The notes beneath the pieces are model-generated. The model saw nothing but the letters and a program-made list of their open reading frames with translations. It had not been told where the DNA came from and did not search any database. A program made the translations under genes and the position numbers. DNA of 64,000 nucleotides from Lelliottia nimipressuralis (GTDB lineage Bacteria; Pseudomonadota; Gammaproteobacteria; Enterobacterales; Enterobacteriaceae): the NCBI RefSeq assembly GCF_004115925.1, contig NZ_SDDX01000004.1, positions 1-64,000 on the forward strand, written 5' to 3'. This document shows positions 1 through 8,351 of this stretch, piece after piece (the stretch's first letter is position 1; the number at the start of each line of letters is the position of its first letter).

Positions 1-20
1 CAGGCATCAAACAAGTGAAG

Positions 21-46
21 AGGCCATCCGCAAGGATGGCCTTTTT
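21..46 (+). terminator. rrnB T2-like terminator of an upstream rRNA operon
   Basis: A 9-bp stem (AGGCCATCC / GGATGGCCT) with a GCAA loop is followed by TTTT and then GCG. Stem and tail closely resemble the T2 terminator of E. coli rrnB, the operon that precedes murB. The window therefore probably begins just after a 5S rRNA gene, although no rRNA sequence lies inside it. Confidence 0.85.
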
Positions 47-151
47 GCGTTTTTGTCGTACATATTATCCCCTTTACTACGCTTCAAACTAATCCCCCAT
101 CCCCCCACATATACGGTAAACTATCCCTGATTTTGCATCAGGATAGCATCT

Positions 152-1180
152 ATGAACCACTCCCTTAAGCCCTGGAATACCTTTGGCATTCAACGTAATG
201 CTAACAATATCGTGCGTGCAGAGAACGCTCAGCAACTGCTCGGTGCGTGGAAAACCGCCACTGAAAATCACCAACCTGTCCTGATTCTTGGTGAGGGAAG
301 TAACGTTCTCTTTCTTGATGATTTTGCCGGTACGGTTATTGTTAACCGCATTTCAGGCATCGATGTCACCGAGACAGACGACAGCTGGCATTTGCACGTT
401 GGGGCAGGTGAAAACTGGCACAATCTGGTGCAATTCACCCTGGAACAAGGAATGGCTGGCCTGGAAAATCTGGCGCTCATTCCCGGCTGTGCAGGATCAT
501 CCCCCATTCAAAATATCGGTGCCTACGGCATCGAGTTAAAACACGTTTGTGAGTATGTCGATTGCATTGAGCTGGCGACGGGCAAAGCCAGCCGGTTGAC
601 CACTGAACAGTGCCGTTTTGGCTACCGCGACAGCATCTTCAAGCATGAGTATCAGGATCGTTATGTCATTGTTTCTGTAGGGCTACGCCTGGCAAAACAA
701 TGGCAACCGGTACTAACGTACGGTGATTTGACGCGCCTTGACCCGCAGACCGTAACGCCTCGCGAAGTGTTCGACGCCGTCTGCCACATGCGCATGACAA
801 AACTGCCCGATCCAAAGGTGAATGGAAACGCCGGCAGCTTCTTCAAAAACCCGGTGATCAGCAGCGAAACAGCGCAAACGCTGCTCGCACAATGGCCAAC
901 CGCGCCACATTATCCGCAGGCTGATGGCAGTGTAAAACTGGCTGCAGGCTGGCTTATCGATCAATGTCAGTTAAAAGGTGCAGTTGAAGGGGGGGCAGCG
1001 GTGCATCGCCAGCAAGCCCTGGTGTTAATCAATGAAAATAATGCGACCAGTGAAGATGTTGTGCGTCTGGCGCACCACGTTCGCCAGTGCGTAGGCGATA
1101 AATTCAACGTCTGGCTTGAGCCGGAAGTTCGTTTTATCGGTCGTACAGGTGAGGTGAACGCCGTGGAGACAATTGCGTGA
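152..1180 (+). CDS. murB: UDP-N-acetylenolpyruvoylglucosamine reductase MurB
   Basis: MurB is the cytoplasmic flavoenzyme that reduces UDP-GlcNAc-enolpyruvate to UDP-MurNAc with NADPH, the second committed step of peptidoglycan synthesis. The protein has 342 residues, the E. coli length. The FAD-binding segment GEGSNVLFL lies near residues 48-56, NIGAYG at 121-126, and the proton-donor serine S229 in [10 protein letters not shown]. The catalytic E325 is in LEPEVRFIG. The ATG has AGGA 8 nt upstream. The stop codon overlaps the GTG of birA (GTGA), so the two genes are translationally coupled, as in E. coli. Nothing is unusual. Confidence 0.98.
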   Translation: MNHSLKPWNTFGIQRNANNIVRAENAQQLLGAWKTATENHQPVLILGEGSNVLFLDDFAGTVIVNRISGIDVTETDDSWHLHVGAGENWHNLVQFTLEQGMAGLENLALIPGCAGSSPIQNIGAYGIELKHVCEYVDCIELATGKASRLTTEQCRFGYRDSIFKHEYQDRYVIVSVGLRLAKQWQPVLTYGDLTRLDPQTVTPREVFDAVCHMRMTKLPDPKVNGNAGSFFKNPVISSETAQTLLAQWPTAPHYPQADGSVKLAAGWLIDQCQLKGAVEGGAAVHRQQALVLINENNATSEDVVRLAHHVRQCVGDKFNVWLEPEVRFIGRTGEVNAVETIA

Positions 1181-2139
1181 AAGATAACACCGTACCCTTA
1201 ACGTTGATTAGCATCCTGTCTGATGGGGAATTTCACTCTGGTGAGCAGCTGGGTGAACATCTCGGGATGAGTCGTGCCGCCATTAACAAACATATTCAGA
1301 CCCTTCGCGACTGGGGTGTGGACGTTTTCACTGTTCCGGGAAAAGGGTACAGCCTGCCCGAACCTATCCAGTTACTGGATGAATCAGTGATTTGCCGCCA
1401 GCTTGATCAGGGTAAAGTGACGGTCTTGCCGGTTATCGATTCCACCAATCAATATCTTCTCGACCGTATCAGCACCCTCAACTCCGGCGACTGCTGCGTC
1501 GCGGAATACCAGCAGGCCGGTCGCGGTCGCCGTGGCCGCAAATGGTTCTCACCCTTTGGTGCCAACCTTTACCTGTCGATGTTCTGGCGCCTTGAGCAAG
1601 GCCCGGCGGCGGCAATTGGCTTAAGTCTGGTGATCGGCATTGTGATGGCCGAAGTGTTACATGACCTCGGCGCTGATAAAGTCCGCGTAAAATGGCCGAA
1701 CGATCTCTATCTGAACGATCGTAAACTTGCAGGCATCTTAGTGGAACTGACAGGTAAAACCGGCGATGCCGCGCAAATCGTAATCGGCGCAGGTCTCAAT
1801 ATGGTCATGCGACAAGTCCAGGCAGATATCGTTAACCAGGGCTGGATTACGCTGCAGGAAGCGGGCATCACGATGGACCGCAACACGCTCGCCGTTCGTC
1901 TGATTAAAGAGCTGCGTGAGGCGTTGACGCTCTTTGAGCAGGATGGACTTGCACCTTTCCTCTCCCGCTGGGAGAAACTGGATAACTTTATTCATCGTCC
2001 CGTAAAACTGATCATTGGCGATAAAGAAATCTTCGGGATTTCACGCGGTATTAACGCCCAGGGCGCACTCATGCTGGAGCAGGATGGCATTCTGAAGCCG
2101 TGGGTGGGCGGAGAAATCTCCCTCAGAAGCGCGGAATAA
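1177..2139 (+). CDS. birA: Bifunctional biotin-protein ligase / biotin operon repressor BirA
   Basis: BirA makes biotinyl-5'-AMP, biotinylates the BCCP subunit of acetyl-CoA carboxylase and, when the acceptor is saturated, represses bioA/bioBFCD. The protein has 320 residues (E. coli about 321). It has an N-terminal winged helix (about 10-60), the biotinoyl-AMP loop GRGRRGR at 115-121, KWPND at 173-177 and the biotin-contacting lysine K183 in [12 protein letters not shown]-terminal SH3-like domain follows. The start is GTG and overlaps the murB stop. In E. coli the next gene is coaA on the opposite strand. Here it is replaced by a cellulose cluster. Confidence 0.97.
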   Translation: MKDNTVPLTLISILSDGEFHSGEQLGEHLGMSRAAINKHIQTLRDWGVDVFTVPGKGYSLPEPIQLLDESVICRQLDQGKVTVLPVIDSTNQYLLDRISTLNSGDCCVAEYQQAGRGRRGRKWFSPFGANLYLSMFWRLEQGPAAAIGLSLVIGIVMAEVLHDLGADKVRVKWPNDLYLNDRKLAGILVELTGKTGDAAQIVIGAGLNMVMRQVQADIVNQGWITLQEAGITMDRNTLAVRLIKELREALTLFEQDGLAPFLSRWEKLDNFIHRPVKLIIGDKEIFGISRGINAQGALMLEQDGILKPWVGGEISLRSAE

Positions 2140-2141
2140 TC

Positions 2142-2167
2142 AAAGGGAGCCACTGGCTCCCTTTTTT
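2142..2167 (+). terminator. Rho-independent terminator of murB-birA
   Basis: The stem GGGAGCC / GGCTCCC has an ACT loop, AAA on the left and six T residues on the right. It starts 3 nt after the birA stop codon. Confidence 0.9.
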
Positions 2168-2669
2168 AATCTCCATTTAACGCGCCCTACCTAAACGGGT
2201 AGGTTTTAAAGATCAGTAATGAGAAGAAGGAGTTACTGATTTTCTCAAAATAATAACGACATAAAAGTATTTCTAAATATTTCACAGGGTAACCTTTTAT
2301 TAAAATGACATTCATCCAGGTTGGTTTTTAATTCTTAGTATTTTCAAGTTAGCAATTTATCACGCTGCTTTTATTGTTATTATCCCTCTTAAATCGCCAC
2401 AGTTTTGGTTAGTTTAAACCAAAAACACTTCGATATTTTTATGTGTTAAAAACAGTTAGCATGTGTCGAGTCGATGCTTAAGCTTATGCCGTAAATAAGC
2501 AAATCGGTAATAAACCCATAATTTAAACATGCCAAAAATAAGCGTTCGGTTTAAACCGAAACGTGAATGTACGCCTGCGCCTGAATAAAACACGTCTGTT
2601 GATCGTGAATGGCCACTGAAGTCAAAACGTGGTGTGTACATTATTTATTTGTAAATCATGAGTATAACT
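2168..2669 (+). promoter_or_regulatory. AT-rich leader of the class I bcs operon with several dyad symmetries
   Basis: About 500 bp without a credible gene separate birA from bcsO. Seen directly: CCTACC/GGTAGG arms at 2186-2203 followed by TTTT; ATCAGTAA/TTACTGAT arms at 2212-2240 followed by TTT; TTTTGGTT/AACCAAAA arms at 2403-2424; GCTTA/TAAGC arms at 2482-2500; and a perfect 16-bp palindrome TTCGGTTTAAACCGAA at 2545-2560. The core GTTTAAACC occurs in both the 2403 and 2545 elements, which suggests two sites for one dimeric regulator. I cannot name the regulator or place a promoter with confidence. Confidence 0.5.
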
Positions 2670-3161
2670 ATGAATCATTATGATGATTTGCAGCGATTTA
2701 AGGATAAAACGCGCAATCAAGCGCTCGATTTCAAAGACTTTTCAGGACAAAACCAGGTGAGCGATCAAGGGAGTTGGGCCATTCTCAACCAGCTTCAGCC
2801 ACAGGCTGAAAACGATACTTTCGCGCACGGGGGGCATGTGTCTCTAGCCGCGCCGCAGCCTGTCAGTGCAGAAACCTTCACCCTGGCTGAGGCAACGCCA
2901 TTACCCGATGTTGCTGCTGTCGATATCATTCCATCCAACGCCTCGTCGATTTTTCAGGGCGTTACTGAGCAACTTGCTACTCAAGCAGAAAGCCTCCCGA
3001 TGCCCACACCTGCTCCGGTTCGCGTCGCGGCACCCGTCCATGCCCCGACAGAGGTGAATTTTTCACGTCTGTTTGCGCCTGCCGCAAGTGCGCCAAAACC
3101 CGCGGCTGAAAAGAATCAGCCACTCAGTTCCCTGCTGGAAAGGATCGCCACATGCCGTTAG
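2670..3161 (+). CDS. bcsO: Cellulose biosynthesis accessory protein BcsO (class I operon)
   Basis: This is a small soluble-looking protein of about 163 residues, first in the class I operon. It has no signal peptide or membrane segment. The N-terminus is a charged conserved-looking block (MNHYDDLQRFKDKT). The middle is rich in Pro, Ala and Val, and the C-terminus has short hydrophobic motifs (NFSRLF, PLSSLLERIA). This layout and its place before bcsQ match BcsO of enterobacterial class I operons, whose biochemical role is poorly defined. The ATG at 2670 is preferred because TGAG lies 7 nt upstream. An in-frame ATG at 2658 has no Shine-Dalgarno site. The 3' end overlaps bcsQ by 10 nt, so translation is probably coupled. 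Confidence 0.8.
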   Translation: MNHYDDLQRFKDKTRNQALDFKDFSGQNQVSDQGSWAILNQLQPQAENDTFAHGGHVSLAAPQPVSAETFTLAEATPLPDVAAVDIIPSNASSIFQGVTEQLATQAESLPMPTPAPVRVAAPVHAPTEVNFSRLFAPAASAPKPAAEKNQPLSSLLERIATCR

Positions 3162-3955
3162 TTTGCGTTTGCTCGCCGAAGGGAGGCGTGGGGAAAACGA
3201 CCATGACCGCAAACCTGGCTTATGCGCTGGCGCGCTCGGGCAGCAAAGTATTAGCGCTGGATTTTGATGTGCAAAACGCGCTGCGTCTGCACTTCGGCGT
3301 GCCGCTTGCCGACAGCCGGGGTTACGTTGCCAAAGCCGCGGAATCCTCCGACTGGAGCCAGTTTGTCCTCACGGCGGGCGGAAATCTGTTCGTGCTGCCG
3401 TACGGCGATGCCAGCGAAGATCAGCGCATGGCGTTTGAAGAGCGACTCAAGAACGATGAGCACTTCCTCACGCGCGGACTGAGTACGCTGCTCAACTATC
3501 CGGGCCTGATTATTGTTGCTGACTTTCCTCCTGGCCCGTCACCGGCGCTAAAAGCGATGTCGCGCCTTGCCGATCTGCATCTGATCACGCTGCTGGCAGA
3601 CACCGCTTCACTCTCACTGCTGCCGCAAATTGATAATCAGCGCCTGACGGGCGGGGTGCTCAACCACAAAGCCGGACACTATTTCGTCCTCAACCAAAGT
3701 GACAACCGCCGTCAGATCAGCCGCGATGTCACCACTTTCGTGGAGAATAAACTCGGCGACAAGCTGCTGGGTGTGGTTCACCGCGATGAAAGCGTCGGAG
3801 AAGCCAACGCCTCTCAACAGTCCATATTCGACTTTAGCCCGGCGTCAGCCGCCGCCTTCGACATTGAGCTTATTGCCAAAAAAGTCGCAGGCATTCTTGG
3901 CGTAAAAGTGGGCGACGGCACTGTCCATACCCTTCCGCGTAAGTCAGGGTTTTAA
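3152..3955 (+). CDS. bcsQ: Cellulose biosynthesis protein BcsQ, class I (MinD/ParA-type ATPase)
   Basis: This is a 267-residue MinD/ParA-family ATPase. In class II systems BcsQ associates with BcsR and BcsE at the cytoplasmic face of the synthase. The N-terminus has a complete deviant Walker A, K10-GGVGKTT-17, with both the signature lysine and the P-loop lysine. An FDVQ segment follows near residue 37. This differs from the class II BcsQ in this window, which lacks both lysines. AAGGA lies about 7 nt before the ATG. The gene overlaps bcsO by 10 nt and is followed 18 nt later by bcsA, so it belongs to the same operon. Confidence 0.9.
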   Translation: MPLVCVCSPKGGVGKTTMTANLAYALARSGSKVLALDFDVQNALRLHFGVPLADSRGYVAKAAESSDWSQFVLTAGGNLFVLPYGDASEDQRMAFEERLKNDEHFLTRGLSTLLNYPGLIIVADFPPGPSPALKAMSRLADLHLITLLADTASLSLLPQIDNQRLTGGVLNHKAGHYFVLNQSDNRRQISRDVTTFVENKLGDKLLGVVHRDESVGEANASQQSIFDFSPASAAAFDIELIAKKVAGILGVKVGDGTVHTLPRKSGF

Positions 3956-3973
3956 ATCCACCCAGGACGACCT

Positions 3974-6072
3974 ATGAAAAAGTTTCTTTATATTTTGCTG
4001 ACGTTAGCAATGCTTCCCGTCGCGCTGCTGATCGTCATCACGCCAATGGACAGCCAGAAACAATATATCTTTGGCTTTATTAGCATTGGCCTGCTGTTTT
4101 TAATGGGCTTCAGCAAAAGACGCAGTATCTCCGTGATTATGGTGGTGATGTCATTATTGATGTCGACCCGCTATATGTATTTCCGCCTGACGCAAACCCT
4201 GCATTTTAATTCCGAGATTGAGACCATTCTCGGGATGGGGCTTTTTCTGGCAGAGGTCTACGTCTGGGTCCTGCTCCTGTTGAATTATCTGCAAACCATC
4301 TGGCCGCTCAAGCGCGAGATCGTGCCGCTGCCGGATGACATGTCGCTCTGGCCGACGGTCGACGTCTATATCCCCACCTATAACGAATCACTGGATGTAG
4401 TGCGCGATACGGTCCTTGCCGCGCAGTGTATCGACTACCCGCGCGACAAAATGAAGATCTACCTGCTCGATGACGGCAAGCGTCGCGAGTTCGCCGTCTT
4501 TGCGGCAGATGTCGGCGTGGGATACATCACGCGTAACGACAATTCCCATGCGAAAGCGGGCAACCTCAACCATGCGATGAAACTCACCCAGGGCGAGTTG
4601 ATCACCGTTTTTGACTGCGACCACGTCGCCACGCGCATTTTCCTGCAGGCCACCGTGGGCGGGTTCCTGAAAGATCCGAAGCTGGCGCTGGTGCAGACGC
4701 CGCACTACTTCTACTCACCCGATCCGTTCGAGCGTAACCTCTCCGTCGGGCGCAATATCCCGAACGAAGGAACGCTGTTCTACGGCCCGATTCAGCAGGG
4801 CAACGACAACTGGAACGCTACTTTCTTCTGCGGTTCGTGTGCCGTGATTCGTCGCAGCGCGCTGGAGGAGATCGGCGGCTTCGCGGTAGAAACGGTCACG
4901 GAAGATGCCCACACCGCGCTGAAAATGCAGCGTCTCGGCTGGAAATCCGCGTTTCTCGATATTCCACTGGCAGCAGGCCTCGCAACCGAACGTCTGGTGC
5001 TACACGTCATTCAGCGTACGCGCTGGGCGCGCGGTATGACGCAGATTTTCCGTCTGGACAACCCGCTCTTTGGCCGTGGGCTGACTATCCAGCAGCGTCT
5101 GTGCTACCTCAGCGCCATGCTTTACTACCAGTTTGCCCTGCCGCGCATCGCCTTCCTGACCGCGCCGCTGGCCTATCTGCTGTTTAACCTCAACATCATC
5201 CACTCCTCGGCGGGGCTGGTCTTTGCCTACGCGCTGCCGCATCTGTTCCTGGCGATTTACCTAAACTCGCGCATGAACGGTCGCTATCGCTACAGCTTCT
5301 GGGGCGAAATCTATGACCTGGTGCTGGCGTTCCATCTGGTACTGCCCACCGTGGTCACCATGGTTTTCCCGAAGCGCGGCAAGTTCAACGTAACGGACAA
5401 AGGGGCACTGCTTAACGTCGGTTATTTCGATTTCCGCGTCGTTCGCCCGCACCTGGTGATTGCGATCCTGCTGGGCATTGGCGTCATCGCCGGTATCATC
5501 CGCGCCTGCGCTCACGACTACTACGGCGTTGATCCGAGCGTGATCGCCCTGAACGTTGGCTGGGGACTCTACAGTCTGATCTTCCTGCTGGCGGCGATTG
5601 CCGTCGCCCGAGAAACGCGCCAGACGCGCAAAACCATCCGCATCGAGGTCAAAATCCCGGTGCTGATCCACTACGCCAGCGGGATTTCCTCCCGTAGCCA
5701 GACCGCCGACCTGTCGATGGGCGGCTGTCGCGTTGAGCTGCCGGACGATCGCCATCTGACAGATGACATCGAAGAGGTCGAGCTGCTGCTGCAATCAGGC
5801 GCAATCAGCATTCCGGTCAACGTTGTCGCGACGGACGAGCACTTTATCCGCCTGATGTTCGAAAATATTCCTCTGGCGCGCGCCGTGAGCTGGTGCGCGT
5901 GGTGCTCGCGCGTGCAGATGCGTGGATCCAGCCACCGAAACCGCAGGACAACCCATTCCGTTCGCTGTTCACCATTGTGCGCTGCGTGTTTGATCTCTTC
6001 TGGCTGACGTGGAAAACGCGTCGGGAAAACCGGCGTGCGCAAGCGCAGGTGCAGGAGGACGGCAACGCATGA
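3974..6072 (+). pseudogene. bcsA: Cellulose synthase catalytic subunit BcsA, class I, with 3' frameshift
   Basis: BcsA is the inner-membrane family 2 glycosyltransferase that polymerises UDP-glucose and moves the chain through its own channel when c-di-GMP binds PilZ. Membrane helices lie at about 5-25, 30-46, 52-70 and 84-107, with more after residue 375. Catalytic motifs are intact: DDG 166-168, DCD 214-216, TED 309-311, QRTRW 347-351, and the gating FNVT segment. The PilZ motifs RKTIR and DLSMGG (about residue 580) are also present. At 5876-5884 the frame changes (two extra bases or one missing). The continuous frame ends at 6007 as a 677-residue protein with 41 foreign residues. The other frame carries the expected last 62 residues and stops at 6072, overlapping the bcsB ATG. 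Repaired length is 698 residues. It may be a sequencing error. Confidence 0.85.
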
Positions 6073-8351
6073 AACAGCTGACAAAACTCACCTTGCTTGC
6101 GGCATCACTATTTGCGTTGCCGCTCCACAGTGAAGAGACCACCGTCGCCTCGCTGCTACCGGTCGAAATGCCTGCGCCCACGGCGGCCGCGCTGCCGACT
6201 TTTGTCCCTTCGACGGTGAACAGCATCACTGTGGCACAGATGGGCCAGCAGCAGGGGCTGGTCTTGAGCGGCGGCCAGCTTCAGGGGGGAATGAACTTCA
6301 CCCTGCCGGTCGATCAGGTGATCACGAATGCCCAGCTCTCGCTGAACCTGAAAGTCTCGCCAGCGATGGCGACACGCAACGCCACCCTGCAGCTGATGCT
6401 CAACGGACAGCCGCTGGGTACCGTGCCTCTGGGCGCGGCGGACAGCGATATCTCTCGCTTCCAGCTGGATATTCCGGCGGCGCTGCTGGTCTCCAGCAAT
6501 AACCTGAGCCTGCAGATCAACGACGGCGACGCGATGCAGTGCCAGCGCGATCTGTCGGATAAATATCGCGTCACCATCCTGCCGGATTCCCGCTTCGAGC
6601 TGGAAGGGCAGCAGCTGGATATCGGCTCGGACCTGAGCCATTTCCCGCGCCCGTTCTTCGACAGTATGCAGATGACGCCTGCGGCCATCGCTTTTGCCTT
6701 CGCTCCCACGCTCAGCAGCGACGCACTCAGCGCAGCGGCGCTTATCTCCTCCTGGCTGGGCATTCAGGCTGATTATCGCGGCGTCTCTTTCGCGGCGTTG
6801 CACGACACCCTGCCGGAGAAAAACGGCATTCTGATTGGCCATCCGGGTGACAAAATCGGCGGCCTGACGCTGCCGCAATCCACCGAGCCGATGCTGCAGG
6901 TGATCGATAACCCGGCGAACCCGGTGTACAAACTGCTGCTGGTCGTCGGGAACGACGACGCGGCGCTGCGCACGGCGGCATGGCGACTGACGCGCGGCAA
7001 CTTTGCCCTGCAAACCGCCAGCATTTCGATCCCCGCGCAGACGATCCCGACGAGCAAGCCTTACGATGCGCCGCGCTGGATCCCAACGGATCGTCCGGTG
7101 AAGCTCTCGGAGCTGATCCGCAAGGATCAAAGCCTGACCGTCACCGGGATCTGGCATGCGCCGCTGCGGGTGGCCTTCCGCGCCGCGCCGGACTTGTTCC
7201 TCTGGGACGGGGAAACCATTCCGCTGCACATCGGCTACCGTTTCCCGACGGAGAGCTGGATTGACGAAAACCGGTCCTGGCTCAGCATGACTCTTAACGA
7301 CACCTTCCTGCACAATCTGCCGGTGAACAAACAGGGCGCGCTGGAAACCTTATGGCACAAAGTGGGCGGCGATGCGCGGCAGGAGAAGTTTGATATGCCG
7401 CTTGAGCCGTACATGATTTACGGCGACAACCAGCTCTCGCTCTATTTCAACATCACGGCGAAAGAGAACGCGCCGTGCAGCGTGCTGCTGAACAACAACA
7501 TCAAGAGCCGCATCGATGAAGACTCGTGGATCGATCTCAGCCACACGCGTCACTTCTCGCTCCTGCCGAATCTCTCTTACTTTGTCGGCGCGTCGTTCCC
7601 GTTCACGCGTCTGGCGGACTACTCCCAGACGGTGCTGCTGCTGCCTGAACAGCCAACGGAGACGCAAATCGCCACGCTGCTGGATATGGCGGCGCGTTCC
7701 GGTAACGCCACCGGCACCGCGCTGTACAACAACCGCGTGGTGCTCGGCGTGCCCACGGCAGGCGGAAATCTTGAGCTTCTGCGCACGCGTGATGTGCTGG
7801 CGGTCAGCGGTATGGCGCAGCACGACTTTAACCAGGCCCTGCTGAACGCATCGCCGTTTACCTCCCACGACAACACGCTGGGCGTGCGTGCGCCGTCGAC
7901 CTGGCAAAAACTGCAGCGCTGGCTGGCGGGTGACTGGACCTCCGACGGCGTCGAAGCAGACCGCTATTTCTCCTCCAACGAAGCGTGGCGCGGATTTGTC
8001 AGCTTCCGCTCGCCGTGGAGCAGCGACCGCCTGGTAGTGATGGCGCTGGGCAGCAACGACGACCAGCTCTCGCGCCTGCATGACGATTTAACCTCCGCGC
8101 GCATCAACGCCGGAATTCGTGGCGACGCGGCAATCATCACCAACGAAAACGGTGTGCGCAGTTTCCGCGTCGGCTCGCAGTTCCCGAGCGGTGAAATGCC
8201 TGCCCACATGATGATTGTCTGGTATGCCAATCAGCACTCGGCGCTGCTGGCGATCCTGGGTCTGATCATGAGTTCGCTGACCGGTCTGGGCTTGTACGCC
8301 TGGCTGAAAAAGCGTGCGCGTAAGCGCCTGAATCCGGAGAGCGGAAAGTGA
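6069..8351 (+). CDS. bcsB: Cellulose synthase periplasmic subunit BcsB, class I
   Basis: BcsB is the membrane-anchored periplasmic partner of BcsA. It carries the emerging glucan through carbohydrate-binding domains, and its C-terminal helix is needed for BcsA activity. The protein has 760 residues. A signal peptide covers about 1-21 (MKQLTKLTLLAASLFALPLHS). Family segments such as PRPFFDSM and KPYDAPRWIPTDRPV are recognisable. A C-terminal membrane helix (HSALLAILGLIMSSLTGLG) is followed by a basic tail. The ATG at 6069 overlaps the TGA that ends the repaired bcsA frame, which supports both the start and the frameshift call. The TGA overlaps the GTG of bcsC. Confidence 0.93.
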   Translation: MKQLTKLTLLAASLFALPLHSEETTVASLLPVEMPAPTAAALPTFVPSTVNSITVAQMGQQQGLVLSGGQLQGGMNFTLPVDQVITNAQLSLNLKVSPAMATRNATLQLMLNGQPLGTVPLGAADSDISRFQLDIPAALLVSSNNLSLQINDGDAMQCQRDLSDKYRVTILPDSRFELEGQQLDIGSDLSHFPRPFFDSMQMTPAAIAFAFAPTLSSDALSAAALISSWLGIQADYRGVSFAALHDTLPEKNGILIGHPGDKIGGLTLPQSTEPMLQVIDNPANPVYKLLLVVGNDDAALRTAAWRLTRGNFALQTASISIPAQTIPTSKPYDAPRWIPTDRPVKLSELIRKDQSLTVTGIWHAPLRVAFRAAPDLFLWDGETIPLHIGYRFPTESWIDENRSWLSMTLNDTFLHNLPVNKQGALETLWHKVGGDARQEKFDMPLEPYMIYGDNQLSLYFNITAKENAPCSVLLNNNIKSRIDEDSWIDLSHTRHFSLLPNLSYFVGASFPFTRLADYSQTVLLLPEQPTETQIATLLDMAARSGNATGTALYNNRVVLGVPTAGGNLELLRTRDVLAVSGMAQHDFNQALLNASPFTSHDNTLGVRAPSTWQKLQRWLAGDWTSDGVEADRYFSSNEAWRGFVSFRSPWSSDRLVVMALGSNDDQLSRLHDDLTSARINAGIRGDAAIITNENGVRSFRVGSQFPSGEMPAHMMIVWYANQHSALLAILGLIMSSLTGLGLYAWLKKRARKRLNPESGK

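Noticed and set aside
2456-2641. 61-codon minus-strand open frame in the bcsO leader
   Set aside because: No ribosome site or family resemblance. It runs across the palindromic elements and is probably chance.
2168-2669. c-di-GMP riboswitch in the bcsO leader
   Set aside because: Several dyads exist, but none forms the paired stems with the conserved core of a GEMM element that I could recognise.
6156-7313. 385-codon minus-strand open frame inside bcsB
   Set aside because: Arg/Gln-rich shadow of a clear bcsB. No ribosome site or domain.
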